NCBI RefSeq assembly: GCF_947492405.1
Contig: NZ_CANLMP010000008.1
Location: 62,001-126,000, forward strand
Length of the DNA: 64,000 nucleotides
Source of the DNA: an uncultured Aquimarina sp.
Lineage (GTDB): Bacteria; Bacteroidota; Bacteroidia; Flavobacteriales; Flavobacteriaceae
Direction: 5' to 3'
The translations under genes were made by a program, and so were the position numbers. Of the stretch, positions 1-8,256 are shown in pieces. The notes under the pieces were generated by a model, which saw only the letters and a list, made by a program, of their open reading frames with translations, was not told the DNA's origin and searched no databases. Each line of letters opens with the position of its first letter. The first letter of the stretch is position 1.

Positions 1-658
1 TTTTAGAACAATATTTAAAAATATCACTAATGATTCTCATTGATGGAGTAGGTGGGTAAATATAGGTATTACGTACCATGAATTCCTTCAGAATATCATT
101 CTGAATGGTTCCTGATAGTAATTTTTGATCTACTCCTTGTTCTTCTGCGGCTACAATATAAAAAGCCATTATTGGTAGAACGGCTCCATTCATTGTCATA
201 GAGACAGACATTTTATCTAGAGGTATCTGGTCAAAGAGTACTTTCATATCCTCTACAGTATCTATTGCTACTCCAGCCATTCCCACGTCACCAAATACTC
301 TCTCATGATCGCTATCATATCCTCGATGAGTAGCCAGGTCAAAGGCTACAGAAAGCCCTTTTTGTCCAGCAGCAAGATTTCTACGATAAAATGCGTTACT
401 TTCTTCTGCAGTAGAGAATCCTGCATATTGTCTAATAGTCCAAGGTCTTCTTACATACATAGTAGAGTAGGGACCTCGCAAATAAGGAGGTATTCCGGCT
501 ACGAAATTAAGATGTGTAAGGTCTTTGATATCGTCTTTGCTATATTCAGATTTTATTTCAATTCCTTCAGAAGTAGTAAACATTTCTTTATTAGAAGATG
601 AATTGGAGGATTTACTCTCTGAGCGCAACGTAATATGTTGAATATTTTTTCTGGTCAT
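1..658 (-). CDS. mutB: Methylmalonyl-CoA mutase large subunit (N-terminal part, runs off the window)
   Basis: This is the N-terminal 219 codons of the adenosylcobalamin-dependent large subunit, which interconverts succinyl-CoA and methylmalonyl-CoA. The start is the ATG read from 658. The translation carries the family hallmarks GPYSTMYVRRPW, TIRQYAGFSTAEESN and SVSMTMNGAVLP, which line the CoA and substrate channel. The C-terminal cobalamin-binding domain would lie beyond base 1. The small subunit is encoded upstream on the same strand at 2124-3488, with two exported proteins between, so one transcript could carry all four. Family assignment is very secure; the symbol could equally be scpA. 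Confidence 0.95.
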   Translation of the reverse strand, partial: MTRKNIQHITLRSESKSSNSSSNKEMFTTSEGIEIKSEYSKDDIKDLTHLNFVAGIPPYLRGPYSTMYVRRPWTIRQYAGFSTAEESNAFYRRNLAAGQKGLSVAFDLATHRGYDSDHERVFGDVGMAGVAIDTVEDMKVLFDQIPLDKMSVSMTMNGAVLPIMAFYIVAAEEQGVDQKLLSGTIQNDILKEFMVRNTYIYPPTPSMRIISDIFKYCSK

Positions 659-660
659 TT

Positions 661-1302
661 TTAAAATTTCATTTTTTCAATATATCCATCAAAATTTACT
701 TCAAACGGAGTTGTAAGATTGATCATAAATGTTTGCTTATCAGCTGTGACAATGTAAAAATTACTAAATACTCGGGTGTTTTCTTCAAAATTATCAACCT
801 GAAATATAGATCTAAACATGGTGAAATTCTTATTTTTCGCATAAGCGGCAGTAAGTTTTTTAAAGTTTAGGTTCGTAATACGGCTTACATGATTGTTTTT
901 TTGTTTGATATAAGAAAGTAACATAGTAGCATCTCGCTTACTAAAATTCATATAAGGAAGTGTGTTTAAAGTATATGTAGATCTAGTATAAGAGTCAAAA
1001 AATAAATAAAAATCACCCTCCATATCTCTCATACTTTCTAATCTTTTAATTTCATTGCTTAATTGAATCTTAGTTAGAGAAGAATCAAGTACAGACCTGT
1101 AATTTGCTATTGAGAGTTGTTTGAATCCTTGAGGGAGAAATGTTTTGATCAATCCATCCTTTAGGTAGAAGTAATTACCTTCTAATATTTGAGTGGTATT
1201 GTTATTTGATTTTTCTATCCAACTGTGGGTTTCCTGTAAAACAGTATTACACGAAATCAAAATCAATAAAGAACCAATAAGAAGATGTAGTCTTATTCTC
1301 AT
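661..1302 (-). CDS. Predicted lipoprotein, function unknown
   Basis: A 213-residue protein with a typical lipoprotein signal: basic MRIR start, hydrophobic stretch, then LISC with the lipidated Cys near residue 19. It probably sits in the cell envelope facing the periplasm. I recognise no domain in the mature part. It ends two bases before the mutase large subunit start, so it is almost certainly co-transcribed with it, but nothing in the sequence ties it to propionate metabolism. Confidence 0.7.
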   Translation of the reverse strand: MRIRLHLLIGSLLILISCNTVLQETHSWIEKSNNNTTQILEGNYFYLKDGLIKTFLPQGFKQLSIANYRSVLDSSLTKIQLSNEIKRLESMRDMEGDFYLFFDSYTRSTYTLNTLPYMNFSKRDATMLLSYIKQKNNHVSRITNLNFKKLTAAYAKNKNFTMFRSIFQVDNFEENTRVFSNFYIVTADKQTFMINLTTPFEVNFDGYIEKMKF

Positions 1303-1407
1303 TGAAGAAAAACATTAATAAAAACGTAAAATTACGGTTTTATTGGTGATCTATTTTAGAAAATATAGATTATGTTGGCTGGTAAACAAAGAATATTGCA
1401 ATAACGA

Positions 1408-2040
1408 TTAACCAAATGCTTTTTCGATAACCATAAGAATAGAGAAATAAATATCAAAAGCGATAAACTTTTTTATTTCAGAAGAACGGAATTTATTATC
1501 TGGAATATAATAAATTCTTTGTGCAATTAGTGATGTGCTTACATTTCCGTCTTGTTCAAGCGTACTGATGATGTTTTGGAAGTCATCACTATCACTATTA
1601 TTTTTTAAACATTGAATTAGTCCACCTCTATAATTGAAAATCAGAATTTCTTCTTCTCCTTTTTTAGTGGGATGTGTATATGGTGATGGTTTTTTGCTTG
1701 CTTCCTGATTTTCATATTCACTAAGTTTTACCCAAATAGAGTTAGGGTCATTCGATTTCTTTTTGAAAACTCTTGCTAATTGAATAGAATTATCTGAGGG
1801 TAATTTTCTTAAATCCAACGATAGACTAGCTACCTCTGCCAAGAATGTACGGTAAGTTTTTATGGAATCATTTCCAAATTTGTAATATTCGAATAAGTCT
1901 TTTTCGAAAGAATTGAATGCTTTACTGTAGAGTCCACTGCTATCAACACTCAGGCAATTGATACCTTTTTGGGAGTAACAGATTGAGGTTAAAAGTAATA
2001 AAGTTATTATGACGATTCTAGATCTAATCATTTGGGGCAT
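1408..2040 (-). CDS. Predicted exported protein, function unknown
   Basis: A 210-residue protein with a Sec signal peptide (hydrophobic core ITLLLLTSICYSQ, cleavage likely after the first 23 or so residues). No known fold was recognised in the mature region. It lies between the two methylmalonyl-CoA mutase subunit genes, about 80 bases downstream of the small subunit and about 100 bases upstream of the lipoprotein gene, all on the same strand. Co-transcription is plausible; function cannot be inferred. Confidence 0.65.
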   Translation of the reverse strand: MPQMIRSRIVIITLLLLTSICYSQKGINCLSVDSSGLYSKAFNSFEKDLFEYYKFGNDSIKTYRTFLAEVASLSLDLRKLPSDNSIQLARVFKKKSNDPNSIWVKLSEYENQEASKKPSPYTHPTKKGEEEILIFNYRGGLIQCLKNNSDSDDFQNIISTLEQDGNVSTSLIAQRIYYIPDNKFRSSEIKKFIAFDIYFSILMVIEKAFG

Positions 2041-2123
2041 CGATTAAGATTTAGTTTTGTTAATTATTTGTTTTAAATGTTAATTTTTTTTGAAAGTTAA
2101 CAATAAATTATGAATTATTTCCG

Positions 2124-3488
2124 TTATATATTGTTTTTCTCAATTTTTTCACACAATCTTCTTTTAATAATTGGGCTAATTAAAGTTTTTCTTACATTCT
2201 TTTCAAGAAAGGGATTTTTCTGCATTGAAGGTAATACTTCATCAGGATTTCTGTAGGTATTAGCTCCTGTTAATATTACTTCTTCTTTGTCAAAAAGTTC
2301 TTGCTCTTTCTCTGAACTTTCTTTTATTTTTTTCTGGATAGTTCCAGATTTTAATTGTTTCAAATAACCTCCGCCTTCTTCGATATTCTTAAATAAAGAC
2401 AGCGCTTTTTCTGCCAACTGATTTGTTAAACTTTCGATATAATACGATCCAGATGCTGGATTGTTTACAATATCAAAAGAACTTTCGTTTTTTAGAATTA
2501 ACAATTGATTGATTGCTATTCTTGTCCCAAAATCATTTTCTAGATTATATACATCATCATATCTCAAATTATGAATCGTATCTGCACCACCTAATATAGC
2601 ACTCATGCACTCGGTGGTAGTACGAAGCATATTTACATTATAATCTAAAATGGTTTTATTTCTGTGTGAAGGATGCGCGAATATATAACATTTTTTTAAC
2701 ATTTTATATTCTTCTGTTAAAGAATCCCATAATATTCTTAAAGCTCTTAGTTTAGCAATTTCGAAGAAGTAATTTCCCCCAACGGCAACTTTAAAGATTA
2801 TTGGTTTTTCCTGAAGTGGATTACTTTCCAGATTTTCAAAATGATTGAGATATTCATTAGCATGTGCTAACCCATATGCTAATTGTTGGATCATTGTAGC
2901 TCCTGCATTCTGAAGTATACCAAGATCCACACTAATAATGTTGTCTATGTTAGAGCTCTCTTTTACTATGTTTTCTAGTATCTGATGATCTTCTTTTAGA
3001 TTTTTAAACCAATTTCCGGTTTTTGCCAAATTACCAATAATATCGGTCAGTAAATGAATAGAAAGCTTCGATTTATCAGCATAAGTGTTTACTTTTCGAA
3101 TATAATCGGATGATAAAAATAAAGTTTCGATATAAACTGATATCTCAGGGGAGAAATTAGATAAAAGTGTATTTGGTTCTATATTTTCTGTTGTGATAAT
3201 AAAATAAATGCTTTCGGCTCCTTTTTTAATTGCGTTTAAAGCTGCAATGTTTCCGACAGTAGCATCCTCAACTTTAATTTTTAGAGAATTTTTCCAGGTA
3301 GATGGGTGAGAGGTGTTATTAATCTCTGTAATATCTTCAGTATTATAAAAAGGTTTTACATCAATTCCTTCATAGGATTTATAGATTAGAGCTTCATTAT
3401 AATCAGCTCCTTTTAAATCAAATTGAATTTTTTGCTTCCATTCTTTTGCAGAAACTTGATCAAAACCATCAAACAAAGTCTTAGTCAT
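2124..3488 (-). CDS. mutA: Methylmalonyl-CoA mutase small subunit
   Basis: A 454-residue protein of the non-catalytic small-subunit family, which pairs with the cobalamin-binding large subunit. Visible hallmarks are an N-terminal FDQVSAKEWKQKIQFDLKG segment, the barrel segment around GIDVKPFYNTED, and the mutase-family stretches TTTECMSAILGGADTIH and NPASGSYYIESLTNQLAEKA. The C-terminus is short and lacks the DxHxxG cobalamin motif, as expected for the small subunit. It overlaps the upstream septum-formation gene by eight bases. The large subunit follows downstream on the same strand. Confidence 0.93.
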   Translation of the reverse strand: MTKTLFDGFDQVSAKEWKQKIQFDLKGADYNEALIYKSYEGIDVKPFYNTEDITEINNTSHPSTWKNSLKIKVEDATVGNIAALNAIKKGAESIYFIITTENIEPNTLLSNFSPEISVYIETLFLSSDYIRKVNTYADKSKLSIHLLTDIIGNLAKTGNWFKNLKEDHQILENIVKESSNIDNIISVDLGILQNAGATMIQQLAYGLAHANEYLNHFENLESNPLQEKPIIFKVAVGGNYFFEIAKLRALRILWDSLTEEYKMLKKCYIFAHPSHRNKTILDYNVNMLRTTTECMSAILGGADTIHNLRYDDVYNLENDFGTRIAINQLLILKNESSFDIVNNPASGSYYIESLTNQLAEKALSLFKNIEEGGGYLKQLKSGTIQKKIKESSEKEQELFDKEEVILTGANTYRNPDEVLPSMQKNPFLEKNVRKTLISPIIKRRLCEKIEKNNI

Positions 3489-3840
3489 CTTTTACTTTTT
3501 TAGGGATACTGTCTTCGTATTCAATAATATAGATTTCTTCATTATCTCGCTTCATAAAATATTCTTCTCTGGCGAATTTTTCTAGTTCACTACTATCTTT
3601 TAGGATTTTTATATCCTTTTGATCCTTTACAATTTCCTTTTTATAATATTCTTTGTTATCCTTTAACTCTTTGATTTCCTGATCTAATTCCCTATGAATA
3701 AGCCAAGAATTTGTATCCAAAAACAGGATCCATATTACGAATACCAAAATTATCAACACATATTTATTAAAAAATATGGCAAAAACCGGTATTAGAGCAG
3801 GAGTGTTCCTTAGCTTTTCGAAATAGCGTTTTAGCTTCAA
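3481..3840 (-). CDS. Septum formation initiator family protein (DivIC/FtsB-like)
   Basis: A 119-residue bitopic membrane protein: a short basic cytoplasmic segment, one membrane helix (about residues 27-42, VLIILVFVIWILF), then a charged coiled coil (ELDQEIKELKDNKEYYKKEI) and the family-typical EEYFMKRDNEEIYIIEYED tail. Members bridge FtsL-like and FtsQ-like proteins in the divisome. Size and layout match Bacteroidota homologues. It overlaps the mutase small-subunit start by eight bases and lies 39 bases below uridine kinase, so it belongs to the same minus-strand gene cluster. Confidence 0.85.
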   Translation of the reverse strand: MKLKRYFEKLRNTPALIPVFAIFFNKYVLIILVFVIWILFLDTNSWLIHRELDQEIKELKDNKEYYKKEIVKDQKDIKILKDSSELEKFAREEYFMKRDNEEIYIIEYEDSIPKKVKDD

Positions 3841-3879
3841 CTTAAATCAAATAATTTTTAGTTTATAAAGGTACAAAAG

Positions 3880-4494
3880 TTAATTCAAGCGTTCTTTTAC
3901 AATGGTACGAACAATGTCTATGGCAACATTATTGTAATTATTGTTAGGAATAATCAAATCAGCAAACTCCTTTGTAGGATCAATAAATTGCTGGTGCATA
4001 GGTTTTAGAGTATTTTGGTAACGATCTAACACCTCTTCCATATCTCTACCTCTTTCTGCAATATCACGTTTTAATCTTCTGATTAGGCGCTCATCACTAT
4101 CGGTTTGTACATATATTTTGATATCAAACATATCCCGAATCTTAGGATTTGTAAGTATCAAAATTCCTTCTACAATAATTACTTTACTGGGCGCAGTTTT
4201 TATGGTCTCCTTAGTTCGATTGTGTTCGACAAATGAATATACAGGTTGTTCAATCGTTTCTCCTTTTCTTAAAGCATTCAGATGTTCTCCTAATAATTCA
4301 AAATCTATTGATTGCGGATGATCAAAATTGATTTTAGTTCTTTCTTCATATCTAAGATGACTAGTGTCTTTATAATATGAATCCTGCGAAATAACACATA
4401 CTTCATTTTCAGGTAATTCATTTACAATTTGATTTACAACAGTCGTTTTTCCGCAACCTGTTCCTCCAGCTATACCAATAATAAGCATTCCCAA
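3880..4494 (-). CDS. udk: Uridine kinase
   Basis: A 204-residue P-loop kinase that phosphorylates uridine and cytidine with ATP or GTP in pyrimidine salvage. The Walker A GGTGCGKTT is at residues 10-18. It is followed by the Udk-typical SQDSYYKD, the substrate segment NFDHPQSIDFELL, the VEGILIL strand and the lid region RRLKRDIAERGRD. Full length for the family. It lies just upstream of the division gene on the same strand. Confidence 0.96.
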   Translation of the reverse strand: MGMLIIGIAGGTGCGKTTVVNQIVNELPENEVCVISQDSYYKDTSHLRYEERTKINFDHPQSIDFELLGEHLNALRKGETIEQPVYSFVEHNRTKETIKTAPSKVIIVEGILILTNPKIRDMFDIKIYVQTDSDERLIRRLKRDIAERGRDMEEVLDRYQNTLKPMHQQFIDPTKEFADLIIPNNNYNNVAIDIVRTIVKERLN

Positions 4495-4584
4495 TTATTT
4501 TTTGACAAATTTAGAAATAGTTATTGAGTTATCGAGTTTTTGATCGATAGAGTTTTTATAAAAGCTTAGATGTAGTCGAAAATA

Positions 4585-5670
4585 TTAATGAGGATAGTAG
4601 ATGACTCCAGATGAAGAATCTCTATTTGCACCAGTAACAGACCGTAGACAATTTACCTCATTTCTATCTTTTAATACTCCCATAAATCCAAAAATTAAAG
4701 CTTCTTTATAATCAATGATATTGGTATTGGGTATAATAATTTTAGAGAATTTTTGCAGTTTTTGTTGTAAAACTTCTATCAAAAAATCATTTTTAGCACC
4801 ACCACCTGTGATCAGAAGTGATGAATTTTTTTTATGGGTTACTTTTATAGCGTTAGAGATTTGTAATGCGATATGATGAACGGCTGTATGTAGTAAATTT
4901 TCGACCGAATCATTTGCGTTTTCGATAATTGGAACGACTTTCTCCAAAAACCATTCGTATCCTAGCGATTTGGGATAGGGCTCTTTGTAATACACCAATT
5001 CATTTAAAGCTTCCAATATCTTTTTATTTAATGTTCCGGTTTTGGCAAGTTTTCCTCCATTATCATATTCAAGATTTATTTTAGAGCAAATAAGATTCAA
5101 TAACATATTAGCTGGAGAAATATCATAAGCAATTCTTTTGTCATTAAGTTCAAAAGAAATATTACTGATACCACCTAGGTTGAGACAAAAATCATAATTA
5201 CTAAATAGGAATCGATCTCCAATAGGAACTAAGGGAGCCCCTTGACCACCAAGAGCCACATCATTAGTTCTAAAGTCACAAATCACTTTTTGATTACAAG
5301 AATTAGCAATATGTTGACCAGAACCAATCTGATAAGTTAATCCGATTTCTGGCTGATGATAAACTGTGTGACCATGACTTGAAACAAAATCTATTTTCAG
5401 GTTGTTTTCTTCAATAAATTGTTTCACTTGGGCGCCTAACCATAATCCATATTGGTTATGAAAGGCAAGTAAGTTAACGGGATCAAAATGTACTGCGTTC
5501 TTTAAACTATTTTTAAGTTCTGGATTATAATCTACGTCTTTAGTTTTAGTAATCGAAAAAGTCCAGGAATCTTGCTGTTTTTCTATTTCACAATAGGCAA
5601 TATCCAAACCATCTAATGAGGTTCCGGACATTAATCCTATTACTTTATATATTTTAGGAGGAATTGACAT
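4585..5670 (-). CDS. anmK: Anhydro-N-acetylmuramic acid kinase
   Basis: A 361-residue ASKHA-fold kinase that hydrolyses and phosphorylates 1,6-anhydroMurNAc to MurNAc-6-phosphate during cell-wall recycling. Diagnostic motifs are the N-terminal GLMSGTSLDGLD (residues 12-23), SSHGHTVYHQP, DFRTNDVALGGQGAPLVPIGD and LNLGGISNIS, with a C-terminal TGGGAKNDFL phosphate-binding loop. Length and motif order are those of the family. It stands about 90 bases upstream of udk on the same strand. Confidence 0.96.
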   Translation of the reverse strand: MSIPPKIYKVIGLMSGTSLDGLDIAYCEIEKQQDSWTFSITKTKDVDYNPELKNSLKNAVHFDPVNLLAFHNQYGLWLGAQVKQFIEENNLKIDFVSSHGHTVYHQPEIGLTYQIGSGQHIANSCNQKVICDFRTNDVALGGQGAPLVPIGDRFLFSNYDFCLNLGGISNISFELNDKRIAYDISPANMLLNLICSKINLEYDNGGKLAKTGTLNKKILEALNELVYYKEPYPKSLGYEWFLEKVVPIIENANDSVENLLHTAVHHIALQISNAIKVTHKKNSSLLITGGGAKNDFLIEVLQQKLQKFSKIIIPNTNIIDYKEALIFGFMGVLKDRNEVNCLRSVTGANRDSSSGVIYYPH

Positions 5671-5716
5671 TTACGAATGCAAACTAGTAAAATATTTTTA
5701 ACAATAATCTTTTTAC

Positions 5717-6469
5717 TTAGTTATATTTATTGATGTATTGGAGGTCAAGTTTTTCTGGGTCAATTTCTACTATCGCTTTTTTATAATAAAAATCGATGAT
5801 CTCATTTTCCAGATATATCTTAATTTCATTCACATTCTTTTTACCGAATAGAGAAAATATATATGCTGCTTCAGCTTTTTTAAATTCTGTAATAAGTTCA
5901 TCTGGATTTTCAACAACATTTATCCCTTTGTATCCGTCAAACTTTTTCTTCATCCAGCGATGACTGGCCAATCTGATAAGGCTTTTTTGTCTTTCTTCGT
6001 TTAGGAAATCTATTTCCTTTGTATTCGTAGAGTCTTTCTTTTTTAAGCGGTCTACGGCTGTTTTTGATTTGATATATTGTCTTTCGAGTTTAAAGTCAAT
6101 GCGCTTCATGTCTCTTTTTAACTTTTCAACAACATCATACAGCGCTCCGTTATACATGATCACAAACTCTTCATAATTATATAGAGCATCAAGAAATAAG
6201 ATTGCCTTTTTTCGATATATTTTGGGGAAAGCTTGTTTTTTAGCATCTATAAAAAGCTCATTAAGCCCTGTCTGGATCTCTTCTGGAATTCCAGAAAATT
6301 TAGGACTGTTTTTTATTGTTCTAAGTTGGTCCGTAATATCCATTCGTGATCCCTTGTATACTATGGATCGGTACTTAAATCGATATCTATTTGGAGATTC
6401 ATAATCTATTTGTTGGTTGTAACCATAAAAACTCATGAAAAGTAAGACAAAAAATAAAATAGATTTCAT
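5717..6469 (-). CDS. Predicted exported protein, function unknown
   Basis: A 250-residue protein with a Sec signal peptide (ILFFVLLFMSFYGYNQQ) and a largely charged, helical mature part rich in Lys, Glu and Asp. No catalytic motif or known domain was recognised. It lies 46 bases upstream of anmK on the same strand and could share its transcript. Confidence 0.65.
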   Translation of the reverse strand: MKSILFFVLLFMSFYGYNQQIDYESPNRYRFKYRSIVYKGSRMDITDQLRTIKNSPKFSGIPEEIQTGLNELFIDAKKQAFPKIYRKKAILFLDALYNYEEFVIMYNGALYDVVEKLKRDMKRIDFKLERQYIKSKTAVDRLKKKDSTNTKEIDFLNEERQKSLIRLASHRWMKKKFDGYKGINVVENPDELITEFKKAEAAYIFSLFGKKNVNEIKIYLENEIIDFYYKKAIVEIDPEKLDLQYINKYN

Positions 6470-6603
6470 AAATCTTGGTTTCTACAGACTTTCTGAATAT
6501 GTTTTAGTTAACGTATAAAAACGTTAACGTAAATTATACATTGATTGTTATATTTATTTTGAACGAAATACTTTTAAAAGTGCACTTCATAAAAATATAA
6601 TCT

Positions 6604-7086
6604 TTATTTGTTAACTGAACCAACTTCTTCTGGTGTAACCATCTTTTTTTGTTGATTTCCCCAGCTGTTCATAATATAATTCATAACATCAGCAATTTCT
6701 TCATCTTCTAACCCTAACGAAGTCATAGCACTGTTATATGTTGCTCCATTAACTTTTATAGGGCCGTTTAATCCGTATTTTATAGAATGAATACTTTCTT
6801 CACGTTTGTTAATTAGCCAATCTGATCCTGCTAATGGAGGAAAAATCTTAGGGGTGCCTTTGCCGTCATGTAAATGACATTGCATACAGAAATCGGCGTA
6901 AATTTCTTCGCCGCGAATGATACTTTTAGAAAGTTCAGTTTCTTGATAATCTGATGTTAGACTATTGATATATTCAGTATTTGGTTTTTCCTGCTTGGCT
7001 AATACAGAAATACAAAATACAATAGAAACTAGCTCTAAGATTAGAATTTGTTTTAAACGCTTTTTTGTCTTTAAATTAACAAACAT
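6604..7086 (-). CDS. Membrane-anchored or exported c-type cytochrome
   Basis: A 160-residue monoheme cytochrome c. After an N-terminal hydrophobic helix (about residues 13-30) come the haem-binding CMQCH at residues 67-71, the class I PPLAGSDWL segment, a candidate axial Met in NSAMTSLG, and the C-terminal EEIADVMNYIMNSWGN helix. It lies three bases after the PQQ-type sugar dehydrogenase gene on the same strand. It is therefore the likely electron acceptor of that enzyme, passing electrons towards the respiratory chain in the periplasm. Pairing by adjacency is inference; the haem motif is direct. Confidence 0.9.
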   Translation of the reverse strand: MFVNLKTKKRLKQILILELVSIVFCISVLAKQEKPNTEYINSLTSDYQETELSKSIIRGEEIYADFCMQCHLHDGKGTPKIFPPLAGSDWLINKREESIHSIKYGLNGPIKVNGATYNSAMTSLGLEDEEIADVMNYIMNSWGNQQKKMVTPEEVGSVNK

Positions 7087-7089
7087 CTA

Positions 7090-8211
7090 CTATGATTTTG
7101 GGATGATTTTTATAATTCCTTTGTTCTCTACAGCTACATAAATATATCCATCTGGACCTTGACGCACATTACGAACTCGACCAATATTTTCTACTATTTT
7201 TTTTCTACCGATTACTTGACCTTTATTTAGTTCTACTAATTCTAAATACTGAAATTTTAAGGAGCCAACTAATAAATCATTTTTCCAATCAGGATATTTA
7301 TCACTAGTTACAAAATCCATTCCACTTGGAGCAATAGAAGGAGTCCAATAATATATAGGTTGTTCCATACCATCTTTGCTGGTAATATCTGTAATAGAAG
7401 ATCCACTATAATTAATTCCATATGTGATGATAGGCCATCCATAGTTTACTCCTTTTTTAAGAGTGTTAATTTCGTCACCTCCCCTAGGACCATGTTCGTG
7501 AATCCATATTTTTCCATCTAAAGGGTTTATTGCCATTCCTTGAGGGTTTCTATGTCCATATGAGAAGACTGCTTTTTTTGCTCCATTTTCTTTTACAAAA
7601 GGATTGTCATCGGGAATGCTTCCGTCATCATTAAGTCTATAAACTTTTCCACCATCTCTGGTTATATCTTGTGGATTTTCGTCTCTATTTCCTCTATCTC
7701 CAATACTGAAATAAAGATATCCATCATCATCGAATTCTATTCTTGATCCAAAATGATGTCCACGAGTAGTATTGGGAGCTCCTTTATATAATTTTTCTAT
7801 AGAAGTTAATTGGTTGTTTTTAAGTTTAGCTCTTATTAGCGCAGTATGTCCTCCTTTTTCTGTGCCTTCTTTGGAAGAATATGTAATATATAACCATCCA
7901 TTTTCCTCATATTTAGGATGAAGCTCAATATCCAACAACCCTCCTTGATTACGATTATATACTTCGGGCACATTACCAATTTGAGTTTTTGCTCCACCTT
8001 TATAATGAATTAATTCACCACTTTTTTCTGTAATAAGTATACTTCCGTCTGGCAACCAGACCATGCCCCAGGGAATTTGCAAATCGGGAACAACAATTTC
8101 TGTAATATAGTTTTTTGGGTCAGGATCTATCTGGATATCATTTTTCTTTTCTTGGGCACAGGAAAAGAGCACGCTTAATAGGACTATTTTTAGAAATACA
8201 AAATTCTTCAT
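7090..8211 (-). CDS. PQQ-dependent sugar dehydrogenase (soluble glucose/sorbosone dehydrogenase family), lipoprotein
   Basis: A 373-residue six-bladed beta-propeller quinoprotein. The N-terminus is a lipoprotein signal (SVLFSCAQE), so it is anchored in the envelope. Family motifs include IPWGMVWLPDGSILITE, GQGGLLDIELHP in the variant NQGGLLDIELHP, FGSRIEFDDDGYLYFSIGDRG, the YGHRNPQGMA loop and HEHGPRGGDEIN with catalytic and PQQ-contacting His residues. It oxidises an aldose-like substrate that cannot be specified. The gene sits between a TonB-dependent receptor upstream and a cytochrome c downstream, forming a compact three-gene operon. Confidence 0.88.
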   Translation of the reverse strand: MKNFVFLKIVLLSVLFSCAQEKKNDIQIDPDPKNYITEIVVPDLQIPWGMVWLPDGSILITEKSGELIHYKGGAKTQIGNVPEVYNRNQGGLLDIELHPKYEENGWLYITYSSKEGTEKGGHTALIRAKLKNNQLTSIEKLYKGAPNTTRGHHFGSRIEFDDDGYLYFSIGDRGNRDENPQDITRDGGKVYRLNDDGSIPDDNPFVKENGAKKAVFSYGHRNPQGMAINPLDGKIWIHEHGPRGGDEINTLKKGVNYGWPIITYGINYSGSSITDITSKDGMEQPIYYWTPSIAPSGMDFVTSDKYPDWKNDLLVGSLKFQYLELVELNKGQVIGRKKIVENIGRVRNVRQGPDGYIYVAVENKGIIKIIPKS

Positions 8212-8256
8212 TTTCGATCATTGAGTTTACCTCTGAAAAGTACAAATAAAAATTAT

